The notes below the pieces were generated by a model that was not told the DNA's origin, ran no database searches, and saw nothing but the letters and a program-made list of their open reading frames with translations. 20,382 nucleotides of DNA. Source: Thermoguttaceae bacterium (GTDB lineage: Bacteria; Planctomycetota; Planctomycetia; Pirellulales; Thermoguttaceae). Both the position numbers and the translations under genes were made by a program. Positions 1 through 9,362 of the stretch are shown here, piece by piece. Every line of letters begins with the position of its first letter. Position 1 is the stretch's first letter. The stretch spans positions 1 through 20,382 of the forward strand of contig JANLFZ010000048.1 of the NCBI GenBank assembly GCA_024653385.1, in the 5' to 3' direction.

Positions 1-1219
1 CGAGGAAATCGACGCGCCGGGGGAGTGGTATCTCGATCGCGGCGCCGGGGTGCTCTATTTCTATCCGCCGTCGGATCCGGCCAAGGCCACCGTCGAGGTC
101 TCGGTGCTCGCCCGGCCGCTGGTCGAGTTCGAGAACGTGTCGCACGTGACGTTTCGGGGACTGGTGTTCGAGCTGGGGCGCGGCGAGGGGATCGTGGTGC
201 GCGGCGGGCAGCGGTGTCTCTTCGCCGGATGCACGGTGCGCCGCCTGGGCGGCGACGCGGTGACCATCGACGGGGGGACGGACCACGGGCTGTTGAGTTG
301 CGACCTCCACACGCTGGGCCGCGGCGGCGCCCGCATCCGCGGCGGCGACCGCAAGACCCTCACTCCCAGCGGCCATTTCATGGAGAACTGCCACGTCCAC
401 GACTTCTCGCGCATCGACCGAACCTACACCCCGGCCCTGTGGACCGACGGCGTGGGCACGCGCGTGGCCCATAACCGGTTCCACGGCTCGCCGTGCCACG
501 CGGCCCGGCTGGAAGGGAACGATCATCTCGTCGAGTTCAACGAGGTGTTCGACGTGGTGCGCGAGTCGGACGACCAGGGCGGCATGGAGATGTTCGGCAA
601 TCCCACGTACCGCGGCGTGGTCTTCCGCTGGAATTACTTCCACGACATTGGCGGCCGGTACGATTGGCCGTGCGGGCAGGCCGGTATCCGTCTCGACGAC
701 GCGATCAGCGGCGTATTGGTATACGGCAACGTGTTCCAGCGGTGCTCCAGCGCGCTGTTCGGCGGCGTGCAGATCCACGGCGGCAAGGAGAACGTGGTCG
801 AGAACAACGTGTTCCTCGAGTGCCGGCACGCCGTGAGTTTCTCGGGCTGGGGACAAGCCCGGTGGAACGAGTTCCTCAAGAGCGACCGCGTGGTGCAGCA
901 GACGACGCGCGAGGTGGACATCTCGAGGCCGCCCTACAGCACCCGCTACCCGGCGCTGGCACGGCTGGCCGAGAATCCCGACGTGAACCACCTCTGGCGC
1001 AACCTGGCCGTCCGGTGCGGCACGTTCCTGGCGCGCGACCGGGGAATCCAGGACCTGGCGGCCAACGTGCTCCGAGGCGAAGCGGACCGGTTCGCAGCCC
1101 CATCGGGCAAGCGGCTGCGCCTCGACCCTGTTGTACTCGAATCGGCCGGCCTTCGGCCCATCCCCTTCGACGAGATCGGCCTGTATCCGGACGAACACCG
1201 TCGGACCCTGCCGCCGTGA
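1..1219 (+). CDS. Right-handed parallel beta-helix protein (5' partial)
   Basis: The reading frame is open from base 2, so the gene begins before the window; about 405 residues are visible up to the TGA at 1217-1219. The GTG at 50 is internal, because the frame upstream of it still reads like this family (PGEWYLDRGAGVLYFYPP). The protein shows short repeated strands with turns such as VEFENVSHVTFRGLVF, GIVVRGGQRCLFAGCTV and AVTIDGGTDHGLLSCDL. This is the pattern of the Beta_helix superfamily, found in polysaccharide lyases and other secreted carbohydrate-active proteins. The amino end, including any signal peptide, lies outside the window. No catalytic residues can be assigned, so lyase, hydrolase or a purely binding role are all possible. 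It converges on a sugar kinase gene with 27 bases between the stops. The family assignment is fairly sure; the substrate is unknown. Confidence 0.85.
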   Translation, partial: EEIDAPGEWYLDRGAGVLYFYPPSDPAKATVEVSVLARPLVEFENVSHVTFRGLVFELGRGEGIVVRGGQRCLFAGCTVRRLGGDAVTIDGGTDHGLLSCDLHTLGRGGARIRGGDRKTLTPSGHFMENCHVHDFSRIDRTYTPALWTDGVGTRVAHNRFHGSPCHAARLEGNDHLVEFNEVFDVVRESDDQGGMEMFGNPTYRGVVFRWNYFHDIGGRYDWPCGQAGIRLDDAISGVLVYGNVFQRCSSALFGGVQIHGGKENVVENNVFLECRHAVSFSGWGQARWNEFLKSDRVVQQTTREVDISRPPYSTRYPALARLAENPDVNHLWRNLAVRCGTFLARDRGIQDLAANVLRGEADRFAAPSGKRLRLDPVVLESAGLRPIPFDEIGLYPDEHRRTLPP

Positions 1220-1246
1220 CCGTCCCCGATCGGCGGTGACGGACCC

Positions 1247-2797
1247 CTAGCCGGTCGCGAAGCGGTCGAACAGTTGGTGGCTCACCGGTGCCAGGGCCTG
1301 GTAGAGCTGCTTGTAGATGCGGTATCCGTCGGCATACAGGGCGGCGCGGGCCGGATCGGGCCGGTAGACCTTGCCGGGCCGGTACACGCGGCGGAAGGCG
1401 TCTTGCTCGTCGCGGTACAGACCCACGCCGATGCCGGCGAGGATGGCGGCGCCCAAGGGCGTGGCCTCTTCGATTTCGGGGACCTCGATGGGGCGGCCGA
1501 GCACATCGGCCTTGTTCTGCATCCAGAAGGCATTGCGCGTGGCCCCGCCGACCACGGTGAACTGCTCCATGCGGGCGTCCAGGCAGGTCTCCATGGCGGT
1601 GACGATGTCGAGAAGCTGGTAGTCGAGCCCTTCGATGATCGCGCGGAGCACGTCGGCTGCCGTGGCCCGGGGCCCGAGCCCGACGATGGCCCCGAGGCTC
1701 TTGGGATCGACCATGGGGCAGCCTGCGCCGGACATGTGGGGGAGGAACATGGCGCCGTGCGATGCCGCGGGGGCGCTGGCGGCGGCGGCCATGAGGTGAT
1801 CCCAATCGGTACCGCCCTCGCGCTGGGCCTTGGCGGCCGCCTCGAACCCGAACTGCTGGCGGTACCACTCGAGCATCTCGGCCGCGACGTTGGCGCCCCA
1901 GGTGGCGTGGCGTGCGCGGGCGACGTGGGCCTGGACGGTCATTCCGGATTGCTGGAGCCGGGGATCGAGGATGGGCCTGGCCGTGATCGCCGTGACGATT
2001 TCCCAGGTGCCGGTCACGTCGAGCACGCGGCCGGGCTCGAACACGCCCACCGGCAGCGCGCCGCAGAGGTGGTCGTGCCCGCCCAGAACCACCGGCGTGC
2101 CCGCCGCCAGCCCCGTGGCGCGCGCGGCCTGGGGAGTGACCTCGCCGATGGGCGTGCCGCTGGGCAGGGCCTCGCACAGCAGGCGCCGGTCGATCTGCGC
2201 GGCCCGGATCAGCTCGTCCGACCAGGCCAGGCGACGCTGATCGAACAGCATGGTGCACGAGGCCATGCTGTAGTCGGTCACCCGGCGGCCCGTGAGCATG
2301 AAATTCACGAAGTCCTCGATCAAGAGCCACTTGTCGGCCCGGGCAAGGATGTCCGGTTCGTTCTCCATCATCCAGCGGATCCGCAGGGCCGAGTTGATCG
2401 GCCAGACGGGGTTGCCGCCGATCGAGAACGTGCGCTGGACGCCCACGTGCTCTTGCCACCAGGCGAGTTGCGGGCCGGTGCGGGGGTCGTGCCAACTGAT
2501 GAACGGGTAAAGCCAACGGCCGTCGGCGTCGACGGGCAGGCCGTCCATGCCCATGCCGGTCACGGCCACCCCGCGCACGTGGCGCGGGTCGTCGAGCTTC
2601 GCCACGGCCTCGCGCACGGCCTCGGCCGCGCCGCCCCAGATCTGGTCCGGTTCCCAGACCGTCCACTCCGGGTGATCGGGATTGGGGTGGACCTTCTCGG
2701 TGGGACGGCTCCCCGCGGCCACCGCTTTGCCGTCGAGGTCGTAGATGACCGCCTTGAGGCTTGTCGAGCCCAGATCGATTCCCATCAGGTAGTCCAT
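1247..2797 (-). CDS. FGGY-family carbohydrate kinase (xylulokinase-like)
   Basis: A 516-residue cytoplasmic kinase, the usual FGGY length, expected to transfer the ATP gamma-phosphate to a sugar or polyol. The amino-terminal phosphate-1 motif MGIDLGSTSLKAVIYD (residues 5-20) is intact. A probable sugar-contacting SWHDPR segment follows. The catalytic aspartate is D242 in GGHDHLCGALPVG. The carboxy-terminal ATP-binding region reads VVGGATRNAFWMQNKADV, then EEATPLGAAILAGIGVG. The ATG at 2797 is supported by a GGAG eight bases upstream. The GGHDHxCG form of the active-site loop belongs to FGGY kinases of uncertain specificity rather than to classical XylB, so the substrate (xylulose, fuculose or another keto-sugar) is not assigned. 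It stands alone on its strand; the divergent neighbour is a sensor kinase. The nearby beta-helix protein suggests a carbohydrate-use context. Confidence 0.92.
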   Translation of the reverse strand: MDYLMGIDLGSTSLKAVIYDLDGKAVAAGSRPTEKVHPNPDHPEWTVWEPDQIWGGAAEAVREAVAKLDDPRHVRGVAVTGMGMDGLPVDADGRWLYPFISWHDPRTGPQLAWWQEHVGVQRTFSIGGNPVWPINSALRIRWMMENEPDILARADKWLLIEDFVNFMLTGRRVTDYSMASCTMLFDQRRLAWSDELIRAAQIDRRLLCEALPSGTPIGEVTPQAARATGLAAGTPVVLGGHDHLCGALPVGVFEPGRVLDVTGTWEIVTAITARPILDPRLQQSGMTVQAHVARARHATWGANVAAEMLEWYRQQFGFEAAAKAQREGGTDWDHLMAAAASAPAASHGAMFLPHMSGAGCPMVDPKSLGAIVGLGPRATAADVLRAIIEGLDYQLLDIVTAMETCLDARMEQFTVVGGATRNAFWMQNKADVLGRPIEVPEIEEATPLGAAILAGIGVGLYRDEQDAFRRVYRPGKVYRPDPARAALYADGYRIYKQLYQALAPVSHQLFDRFATG

Positions 2798-2914
2798 CGC
2801 CAGCGCTCCGAATCCAGGGAAAAGCCGTTCTCCCGTTTCCGTGGTCTTGGCCGGGGATACAAGCGGTGCATCTTACACGTTCCGGGCGATCGGCGGTAGC
2901 TCGGGGATTGGCCT

Positions 2915-2943
2915 TTGCGGCGCCGTCGGGAGTGCCTTAGAAT
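2915..2943 (+). promoter_or_regulatory. Candidate sigma70-type promoter of the sensor kinase-rnhA pair
   Basis: TTGCGG (2915-2920, 3 of 6 matches) and TAGAAT (2938-2943, 5 of 6 matches) are separated by 17 bases. They lie 37 bases before the ATG at 2980, inside the 182-base divergent intergenic region. The -10 match is good and the -35 weak. The downstream extension AGAATG recurs upstream of two other genes here. Confidence 0.35.
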
Positions 2944-2979
2944 GGGTGGGTTGCGTCCAGGAAAGCGCTAGTTGCTGGC

Positions 2980-4724
<1,745 letters not shown>

Positions 4725-4728
<4 letters not shown>

Positions 4729-5207
4729 CCGGCGCGAAAACGCAACCGCCTGCCGAGGTCGTCCTGTTCGCCGACGGGGCCTGTAGCGGAAACCCAGGCC
4801 CCGGCGGCTGGGCGTACATCCTTCGCCACCCCAAGTCGGGCAAGGAGAGAGAGGCTTCCGGCGCCGAACCCCAGACCACCAACAACCGCATGGAGCTGAC
4901 GGCCGTGATCCGCGGGCTGGCCGCCCTCCGGCGCCCGACCACGGTCGAGGTGGTCACCGACAGCGTCTACGTGGGCAAGGGCCTGTCCGAGTGGTTGCCC
5001 AAGTGGAAGGCCAACGGCTGGCGCCGCCGCGAGGGCCGGCACTTCAAGCCCGTCAAGAACGAGGACCTCTGGCGCGAACTGGATCAGCTCTTGTCGCGCC
5101 ACACGGTGCGATTTACGCACATCCGCGGCCACAGCGGCCATCCCGAGAACGAGCGCTGCGACGCCCTGGCCGTCGCGGCGTACCAGAAGTTCCTGCCACG
5201 CCAGTGA
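4725..5207 (+). CDS. rnhA: Ribonuclease HI
   Basis: A 160-residue cytoplasmic endonuclease that cleaves the RNA strand of RNA-DNA hybrids, as in removal of Okazaki primers and R-loops. All four metal-binding catalytic residues are visible: D17 in FADGACSGNPGPGGW, E57 in NNRMELTAVIRGL, D79 in VVTDSVYVGKG and D146 in NERCDALA. The active-site histidine loop RGHSGHPENE is also present. The basic handle region WLPKWKANGWRRREGR, seen in E. coli-type RNase HI, is retained. Length matches the family (about 155 residues). The ATG at 4725 overlaps the TGA of the upstream histidine kinase in an ATGA, so translation is probably coupled and the two share a transcript. A longer in-frame opening reaches back to 2841 but is only a shadow of the kinase gene. 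It converges on the TOPRIM-like gene 14 bases away. Confidence 0.96.
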
Positions 5208-5221
5208 CGACTATCGACGCT

Positions 5222-5866
5222 TCACGTCCCCCAGGCCCGCACGTCCTCCGCGAATGCCCCGAAGCCCGACGGAAAGAACTGCTCCAGGAGGGCCAGCTTG
5301 CCGTCGCGAACGATCCTTTGCGACTCTCGCCGTGCGCACCGCGTTTCGAGTTCGATGGAGGGCCGAGGGGTGCCGTAGACCTTGACTTTCACTTGTTCGG
5401 CAGTGTACGGCGGTCTTCCAGAAGCCAGTCCGTTTATCCATGCGGCCTCGCTTACCCGTGCGTCGCCTCCGACCAGATACCACGCCTCGATCTGAGGCAC
5501 CGCCAACCCCAGCGCGGTCTTCACAACCGGCCTGCCACCGATGGGCCGAAGATGCGCCATCGTGTCTCTGACCACATCGCGCAGTCGGCAAAGGCGACAC
5601 CTGCGATCACATGCCCGGACGTCGCGATGACCTCGCTGATGGATCGCGGTCAGGTCGGAGTCGACAACCACGACAAGGCGTTCAACGTCCGTCGCATAGT
5701 GGAGGTGCAATAAGACGGCGCGCAACTGCCCGTACACCGCGTCCACTCCGCGATGACGCAGCCGCAGGCCAGTGGCAACCTCCACCTCTTCCCCGAGAAC
5801 ACCGCTTAGGAGGACGAGGATTGCGGCCTCGTCCGCCTCGGACTCGCTCAGCACGGCGACCTTCAT
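5222..5866 (-). CDS. TOPRIM-like protein (DUF4276/DUF4435 type), partner of AAA ATPase
   Basis: A 214-residue predicted soluble protein. The start ATG at 5866 is chosen because it forms an ATGA overlap (5863-5866) with the stop of the upstream ATPase gene; a 13-residue extension to 5905 would lie inside that gene. The amino end MKVAVLSESEADEAAI supplies the acidic first TOPRIM motif (E8, E10, D12). RLVVVVDSDLTAIH supplies the DxD motif (D69, D71). Later PQIEAWYLVGG (124-134) resembles the conserved A/P-x-IEAW segment of DUF4276 and DUF4435 proteins. A Cys cluster, C86-x3-C90-x2-C93 next to H77 and H80, might bind metal and is not something I recognise as standard. By analogy with AriB of PARIS or the split OLD nucleases it may be a nuclease effector controlled by the ATPase. 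Family placement is by motif only. Confidence 0.75.
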   Translation of the reverse strand: MKVAVLSESEADEAAILVLLSGVLGEEVEVATGLRLRHRGVDAVYGQLRAVLLHLHYATDVERLVVVVDSDLTAIHQRGHRDVRACDRRCRLCRLRDVVRDTMAHLRPIGGRPVVKTALGLAVPQIEAWYLVGGDARVSEAAWINGLASGRPPYTAEQVKVKVYGTPRPSIELETRCARRESQRIVRDGKLALLEQFFPSGFGAFAEDVRAWGT

Positions 5867-6870
5867 GGCTCGCTGGGCACCCCACCAAGAACACCGGTGT
5901 ACCACACCTCGCCCAACGGGGCCTCGCCGAGGATCTCTTGAATACTCGGACGGTCGGAGAGCCGCTCGAAGCGGACGTTGTCGCCCACCCGATTGGCGAT
6001 CACGACCTCTTCGGGATGTTCGCGGAACTGATCGAGAAAGTAGGGCGAATGCGTGGTCGCGATGACCTGGACGGGCTCGCGATGCTCGCCGAAGTTCTCG
6101 GGGTAGGCAAGCCGATACAGGGCATCGCGCACGTGCCGAAGCAAACGAGGGTGAACGCCTCGATCGGGCTCTTCGAGACCAACCACAGCCGGTGGCTCAG
6201 GGAGGTAGGCCAACGTCAGAATGGCCAAGGCCACAAGCGTACCCTGGGAGAGATCCGCCGCCGGAACGCGCGCCGAAGAGTGCCTGGTCTGAAGAGCAAT
6301 CGCTTTGTGGCCCTCCTGGGGCTTCTCGAACCTGATACCCTCGTATTCCGGAAGCCATCGCCGCAATTCGGAATTCAGCCTGTCGAAACGCTCGGGATCG
6401 CTGTCTCGCATCCCATCCAGCACGGCCGCCAGCCCGCCTCCGTCTTCGGCGATTTCGGGGCGGTCTTTCACGACGGCCGGTTGCGCCACGGCGCGCGGGT
6501 CCAGCGCGAACACGCGGATTCTCCGCACCGTCTGTTCGATCGCCAAACGATCATGGGGCTCGGCGCCCGGCAAAGATATCGGCGCGCACTTCAAGCCATG
6601 GCGCGGCGACCACGTTGCAGCGTACGACACTCGGTTGTATGGAGCAGCCCAATTCAGTTTGACCTGAACGACGGCCTCTTCGTCGTCGTTGGCCAAGAGG
6701 CTGCGCGATCGCGCAAGACGGTTCGCATCACGGTCTCGGACCGCCTGCATCGCTTTGAGGACCGTGCTCTTCCCGCTCCCATTCGGCCCGACGAGCACCG
6801 TACATCGCCCCAGCGGAAGCGTCGTCTCGCGCAGGACCTTGAAGTTTCGAAACTCAATGCTCTCGATCAT
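5863..6870 (-). CDS. AAA/ABC-type ATPase (AAA_21, RecF/OLD-like)
   Basis: A 335-residue SMC/RecF-like ATPase with the amino-terminal signature IESIEFRNFKVLRE. It shows Walker A GPNGSGKST (28-36), an ABC-like signature DLSQGTLVAL (206-215), Walker B AVVGLEEPDRGVHP (228-241, with E233/E234), and the switch histidine in VIATTHSPYFLDQF (H274). The tail GEAPLGEVWYTGVLGG (315-330) is typical of stand-alone AAA_21 proteins. All catalytic motifs are intact. An AGGGGA at 6878-6883 (read on the minus strand) precedes the ATG by seven bases. It is the first gene of a two-gene operon and overlaps the TOPRIM-like gene by four bases. The pairing resembles PARIS AriA-AriB and class 4 OLD systems, in which the ATPase senses phage proteins and releases the nuclease. 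A defence role is an inference; the ATPase call is firm. Confidence 0.9.
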   Translation of the reverse strand: MIESIEFRNFKVLRETTLPLGRCTVLVGPNGSGKSTVLKAMQAVRDRDANRLARSRSLLANDDEEAVVQVKLNWAAPYNRVSYAATWSPRHGLKCAPISLPGAEPHDRLAIEQTVRRIRVFALDPRAVAQPAVVKDRPEIAEDGGGLAAVLDGMRDSDPERFDRLNSELRRWLPEYEGIRFEKPQEGHKAIALQTRHSSARVPAADLSQGTLVALAILTLAYLPEPPAVVGLEEPDRGVHPRLLRHVRDALYRLAYPENFGEHREPVQVIATTHSPYFLDQFREHPEEVVIANRVGDNVRFERLSDRPSIQEILGEAPLGEVWYTGVLGGVPSEP

Positions 6871-6887
6871 GGCGATTTCCCCTATAC

Positions 6888-6904
6888 CCTGAGCCTATCT
6901 CAGG
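6888..6904. repeat. Perfect inverted repeat upstream of the ATPase-TOPRIM operon
   Basis: CCTGAG (6888-6893) and CTCAGG (6899-6904) form a 6-bp stem with a 5-base loop, 17 bases before the ATPase start codon. Its position between the Shine-Dalgarno and any promoter would suit an operator or a leader hairpin. Confidence 0.45.
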
Positions 6905-6928
6905 CAGGCCGCGTAGTCCAGCCGGCGG

Positions 6929-6947
6929 CCGGTCGATCTCCGACCGG
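6929..6947. repeat. Perfect inverted repeat between the ATPase and hydrolase genes
   Basis: CCGGTCG (6929-6935) and CGACCGG (6941-6947) form a 7-bp stem with the loop ATCTC. It could be an operator or a hairpin between two divergent genes. No T-run follows on either strand, so a factor-independent terminator is unlikely. Confidence 0.45.
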
Positions 6948-7017
6948 GGCGATCCTTCGAAGAGCCAAGCAATGGCGGTGTTTCGCAGCCGGCGCCGGCA
7001 GAGTACCATAGAGGTCG

Positions 7018-7048
7018 TTTACAGCGTCAGACGCTGCACGGTGAGAAT
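7018..7048 (+). promoter_or_regulatory. Candidate promoter of the hydrolase gene
   Basis: TTTACA (7018-7023) and GAGAAT (7043-7048) are spaced by 19 bases, slightly long for sigma70. The -10 is followed by G, giving the AGAATG shared with two other upstream regions in this window. The resulting leader would be very short, and GGGAG at 7054-7058 serves as Shine-Dalgarno. Confidence 0.25.
7022..7036. repeat. Perfect inverted repeat within the candidate hydrolase promoter
   Basis: CAGCGT (7022-7027) and ACGCTG (7031-7036) flank CAG. The repeat starts within the candidate -35 element and runs into its spacer, a normal place for a repressor site. Confidence 0.45.
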
Positions 7049-7066
7049 GACACGGGAGACTCTATC

Positions 7067-9274
7067 ATGGTGACGATCACCTTCACCTTGCGTCGACCGC
7101 CGGCGCGCCTTGCGCACCGCGACCACTTCGGCCGGGCATCGCACGCGATCGGTCTGGGCTTCCTCATGGTCCTTCTTTCGGCGGCCGGGGCGCCGGCCGC
7201 CGAATCGCCGGCGAAGCCTCCCCGCACCTGGCCCCAAGCCTATACCCTAGAGCGCAACGACACCTCCGGCGTCCTTGCGCTTCGCACCCCGTACTATGGC
7301 GTCGAGCACGACCTGAAGAAGGGCGGCGCCATAGCGCGGATCGGGCTCGTGCACGGCAAGGCGGCGAACCTGTTGGCACGTCCGATCGAAACCCGTGTCC
7401 GGGATGAAAGCGGAGCCGTGCTCACCGACCTGGCCGACTCCGCGCCGGTCGTCGCCCATCGCCGCGAGGGACTCCACGAGATCGTGACCGTCCAGTGCGA
7501 ACTGAAGCACGCCGACGGCCGGTCCTCGGGCTTCCGGGTCAAGACGACGTTCGAGTACCGCTGGGGGTACGTCAAGATCCGCAAGGAGTTCCAAGCCCCC
7601 GCCGGCGCCCGCGTGCGCGAGGTCTCGCCGCTGGTGACTGTGCTCGTCCCGAGCCTTTCCGACTACGGTTATCGCGAGGGGCTTACCGAGGACGAGGGGG
7701 CCCCGCCGTTCTCGTTCGGCAGCAACCGCTGGGCGAGGCTTCGCCTGGGCAATCCGGCCGACAAGCCCCTCCAGACGCGCCACGTGCCGCGTTCGATGAT
7801 CTTCGCCGACCCGGGCATCGAGGGCCTCGAGTGGTTCGTGGGCTCCGATCTGGCGCAGTGGGACCTTCAACTGACCGGACGTCGCGGCCAGGGCCGTTGT
7901 CTGCTGGAACCGAGTTCGTCGCCTCCGGGGCTTGCCCTTTCGGTCTCGCCGTTGTGGAGCGCGGACCAGGCGATCGCCTTGCCGGCGGCTTGTGCGCTCG
8001 ACTTCTACCTGGCCTTCCCCATCCTCGAAGGGCACGCCCATCGTCCGTGGCTGCACACCTCGTTCAATCGCAACCGCGGCGATTGGGTGCCCGAGGAGAC
8101 GATCCGCCGCTGGGCCGAGAAAGGCATCCAGACGGTCCACTGCCACAACGACGGCGACTACTACGGCGACGGGCTGTTCTGGCGCGACGGTTCGTATCCG
8201 CCCTACCCCGACATGGATCGGTACGACAAGGTGCTTACCGACTGCCGCCGGGTGGGAATCCGCACCGCGACCTACTTCTCGAACAAGGAACTGCACCCGA
8301 GCACCAAGGAATTCCAGGAGCACGGCCAGACTTGGGCTCGCAAGAACCGCAAGGGGCAGATTCAGCACAACTTCTTCCGCCCCAACAGCGAGTTCGGGGC
8401 GCAAATGTGCCTGCGCTCCGGTTGGAGCGATTTCCTGAAGTTCTCGATCGACCGGGTGCTCAAGAACCATCCGCTCGATGGCGTGTATTACGACTGGAAC
8501 GTCGCGCTGTTGTGCTGCAACCCGTTGCACGAGAAGAAGGCCGATCCGGGCGCGCGGGCCGACGGCCACTGGGATATCGACGAGCTGTTGGACTTGATGG
8601 AGTGGACCCGCCGCCGCGTGGGCCCCGGCGGCCTGGTGATCGTCCATAACACCACCACGCCGATGTTCGCCACCGAGAACTTCGCCGACTACGTGGTCGC
8701 CACGGAATGGGGCTACCGGAAGTGGAAAGACCAGGCCCCGGACCTCGACGAATTGCCGTTGGAATGGTCGCTGGCCGGGGCCGTTCCGCGGGGCGTGATC
8801 AGTTACGGCGTGCTCGATGCCAAGTCGCCCCGCCGGCTCCACCGGCTTTTCGCGATCGAAGCCTTCCTCGGTGGCGTGGCGCCTTGGCCCGCCAGCGACG
8901 AGACCTTCGAGCTATTGCCTCTGCTGAAACCGCTCGGCGACATCACGACCTATCGATTCGCCGATTGGCGCAACCAGGCGGTTCGGCTGTCGCATCCGCG
9001 CTGCGCCTCGGCGGTTTACAGCCGCCCCGGCGAGGCTTATTTGCTGGTGGCCAATCTCGACGCCGAGCCGCGCGAGATCACCTGCGTGCTTCGCCCCGAC
9101 AAGCTACCTCACCCGATCGCCTCGATTGCCGCGGCGCGGCTTGCGGCCACGGCGGACCCGGGCAAGACTCCCGGCCCGTCCGGCTCGGGCGCACTGGACG
9201 CCCGGGAGTTGACCGGCAACGGCATTCGCCTCACGGTGCCGGGCGACGGAGCGATGCTGCTTCATGTCCGGTGA
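7067..9274 (+). CDS. Secreted glycoside-hydrolase-like protein (TIM-barrel, family uncertain)
   Basis: A 735-residue protein. A hydrophobic stretch GLGFLMVLLSAAGAPAA (about 29-45) ends in an AxA-type cleavage site, so it is probably exported. From the ATG at 7067 (GGGAG eight bases upstream) the charged n-region is long; the Met at residue 34 is an alternative start but leaves too short a signal. Residues about 60-310 look like a beta-sandwich. Residues about 325-640 resemble a TIM barrel of alpha-galactosidase-like type: WVPEETIRRWAEKGIQTVHCHND, then DGVYYDWN with D476 as candidate nucleophile, and VVATEWGY with E547 as candidate acid/base. A carboxy-terminal beta-domain (about 650-735) follows. 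The catalytic residues are guesses from strand position, and the CAZy family and substrate are not assigned. Close homologues are probably annotated as hypothetical. A hairpin follows the stop codon directly. Confidence 0.75.
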   Translation: MVTITFTLRRPPARLAHRDHFGRASHAIGLGFLMVLLSAAGAPAAESPAKPPRTWPQAYTLERNDTSGVLALRTPYYGVEHDLKKGGAIARIGLVHGKAANLLARPIETRVRDESGAVLTDLADSAPVVAHRREGLHEIVTVQCELKHADGRSSGFRVKTTFEYRWGYVKIRKEFQAPAGARVREVSPLVTVLVPSLSDYGYREGLTEDEGAPPFSFGSNRWARLRLGNPADKPLQTRHVPRSMIFADPGIEGLEWFVGSDLAQWDLQLTGRRGQGRCLLEPSSSPPGLALSVSPLWSADQAIALPAACALDFYLAFPILEGHAHRPWLHTSFNRNRGDWVPEETIRRWAEKGIQTVHCHNDGDYYGDGLFWRDGSYPPYPDMDRYDKVLTDCRRVGIRTATYFSNKELHPSTKEFQEHGQTWARKNRKGQIQHNFFRPNSEFGAQMCLRSGWSDFLKFSIDRVLKNHPLDGVYYDWNVALLCCNPLHEKKADPGARADGHWDIDELLDLMEWTRRRVGPGGLVIVHNTTTPMFATENFADYVVATEWGYRKWKDQAPDLDELPLEWSLAGAVPRGVISYGVLDAKSPRRLHRLFAIEAFLGGVAPWPASDETFELLPLLKPLGDITTYRFADWRNQAVRLSHPRCASAVYSRPGEAYLLVANLDAEPREITCVLRPDKLPHPIASIAAARLAATADPGKTPGPSGSGALDARELTGNGIRLTVPGDGAMLLHVR

Positions 9275-9275
9275 C

Positions 9276-9300
9276 GGCGGCTGCCACCAGGCATGCCGCC
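9276..9300. terminator. Strong hairpin between convergent genes
   Basis: GGCGGC-TGCC (9276-9285) pairs with GGCA (9290-9293) and GCCGCC (9295-9300) across an ACCA loop, giving a 10-bp stem with one bulged T. It starts one base after the hydrolase stop and lies 63 bases past the stop of the convergent giant kinase. No T-run follows on either strand, so it may act as a Rho-type or mRNA-stabilising structure rather than a classical terminator. Confidence 0.5.
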
Positions 9301-9362
9301 GCAGCCCGAAATGCCGCCCTTCCGTGACGATCGACGAGAGACGGACGCGACCGTGCGTCGGG

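Noticed and set aside
1221..1243. CCGTC...GACGG inverted repeat between the convergent beta-helix and kinase stops, considered as a bidirectional terminator.
   Set aside because: Only a 5-bp stem with a long loop and no T-run; too weak to call.
1274..2899. A 541-codon plus-strand frame opposite the FGGY kinase.
   Set aside because: A GC-driven shadow: no recognisable domain, and the minus strand encodes an intact kinase.
5611..7011. A 466-codon plus-strand frame opposite the ATPase/TOPRIM cassette.
   Set aside because: No family resemblance, while both minus-strand frames carry ordered catalytic motifs and an ATGA junction.
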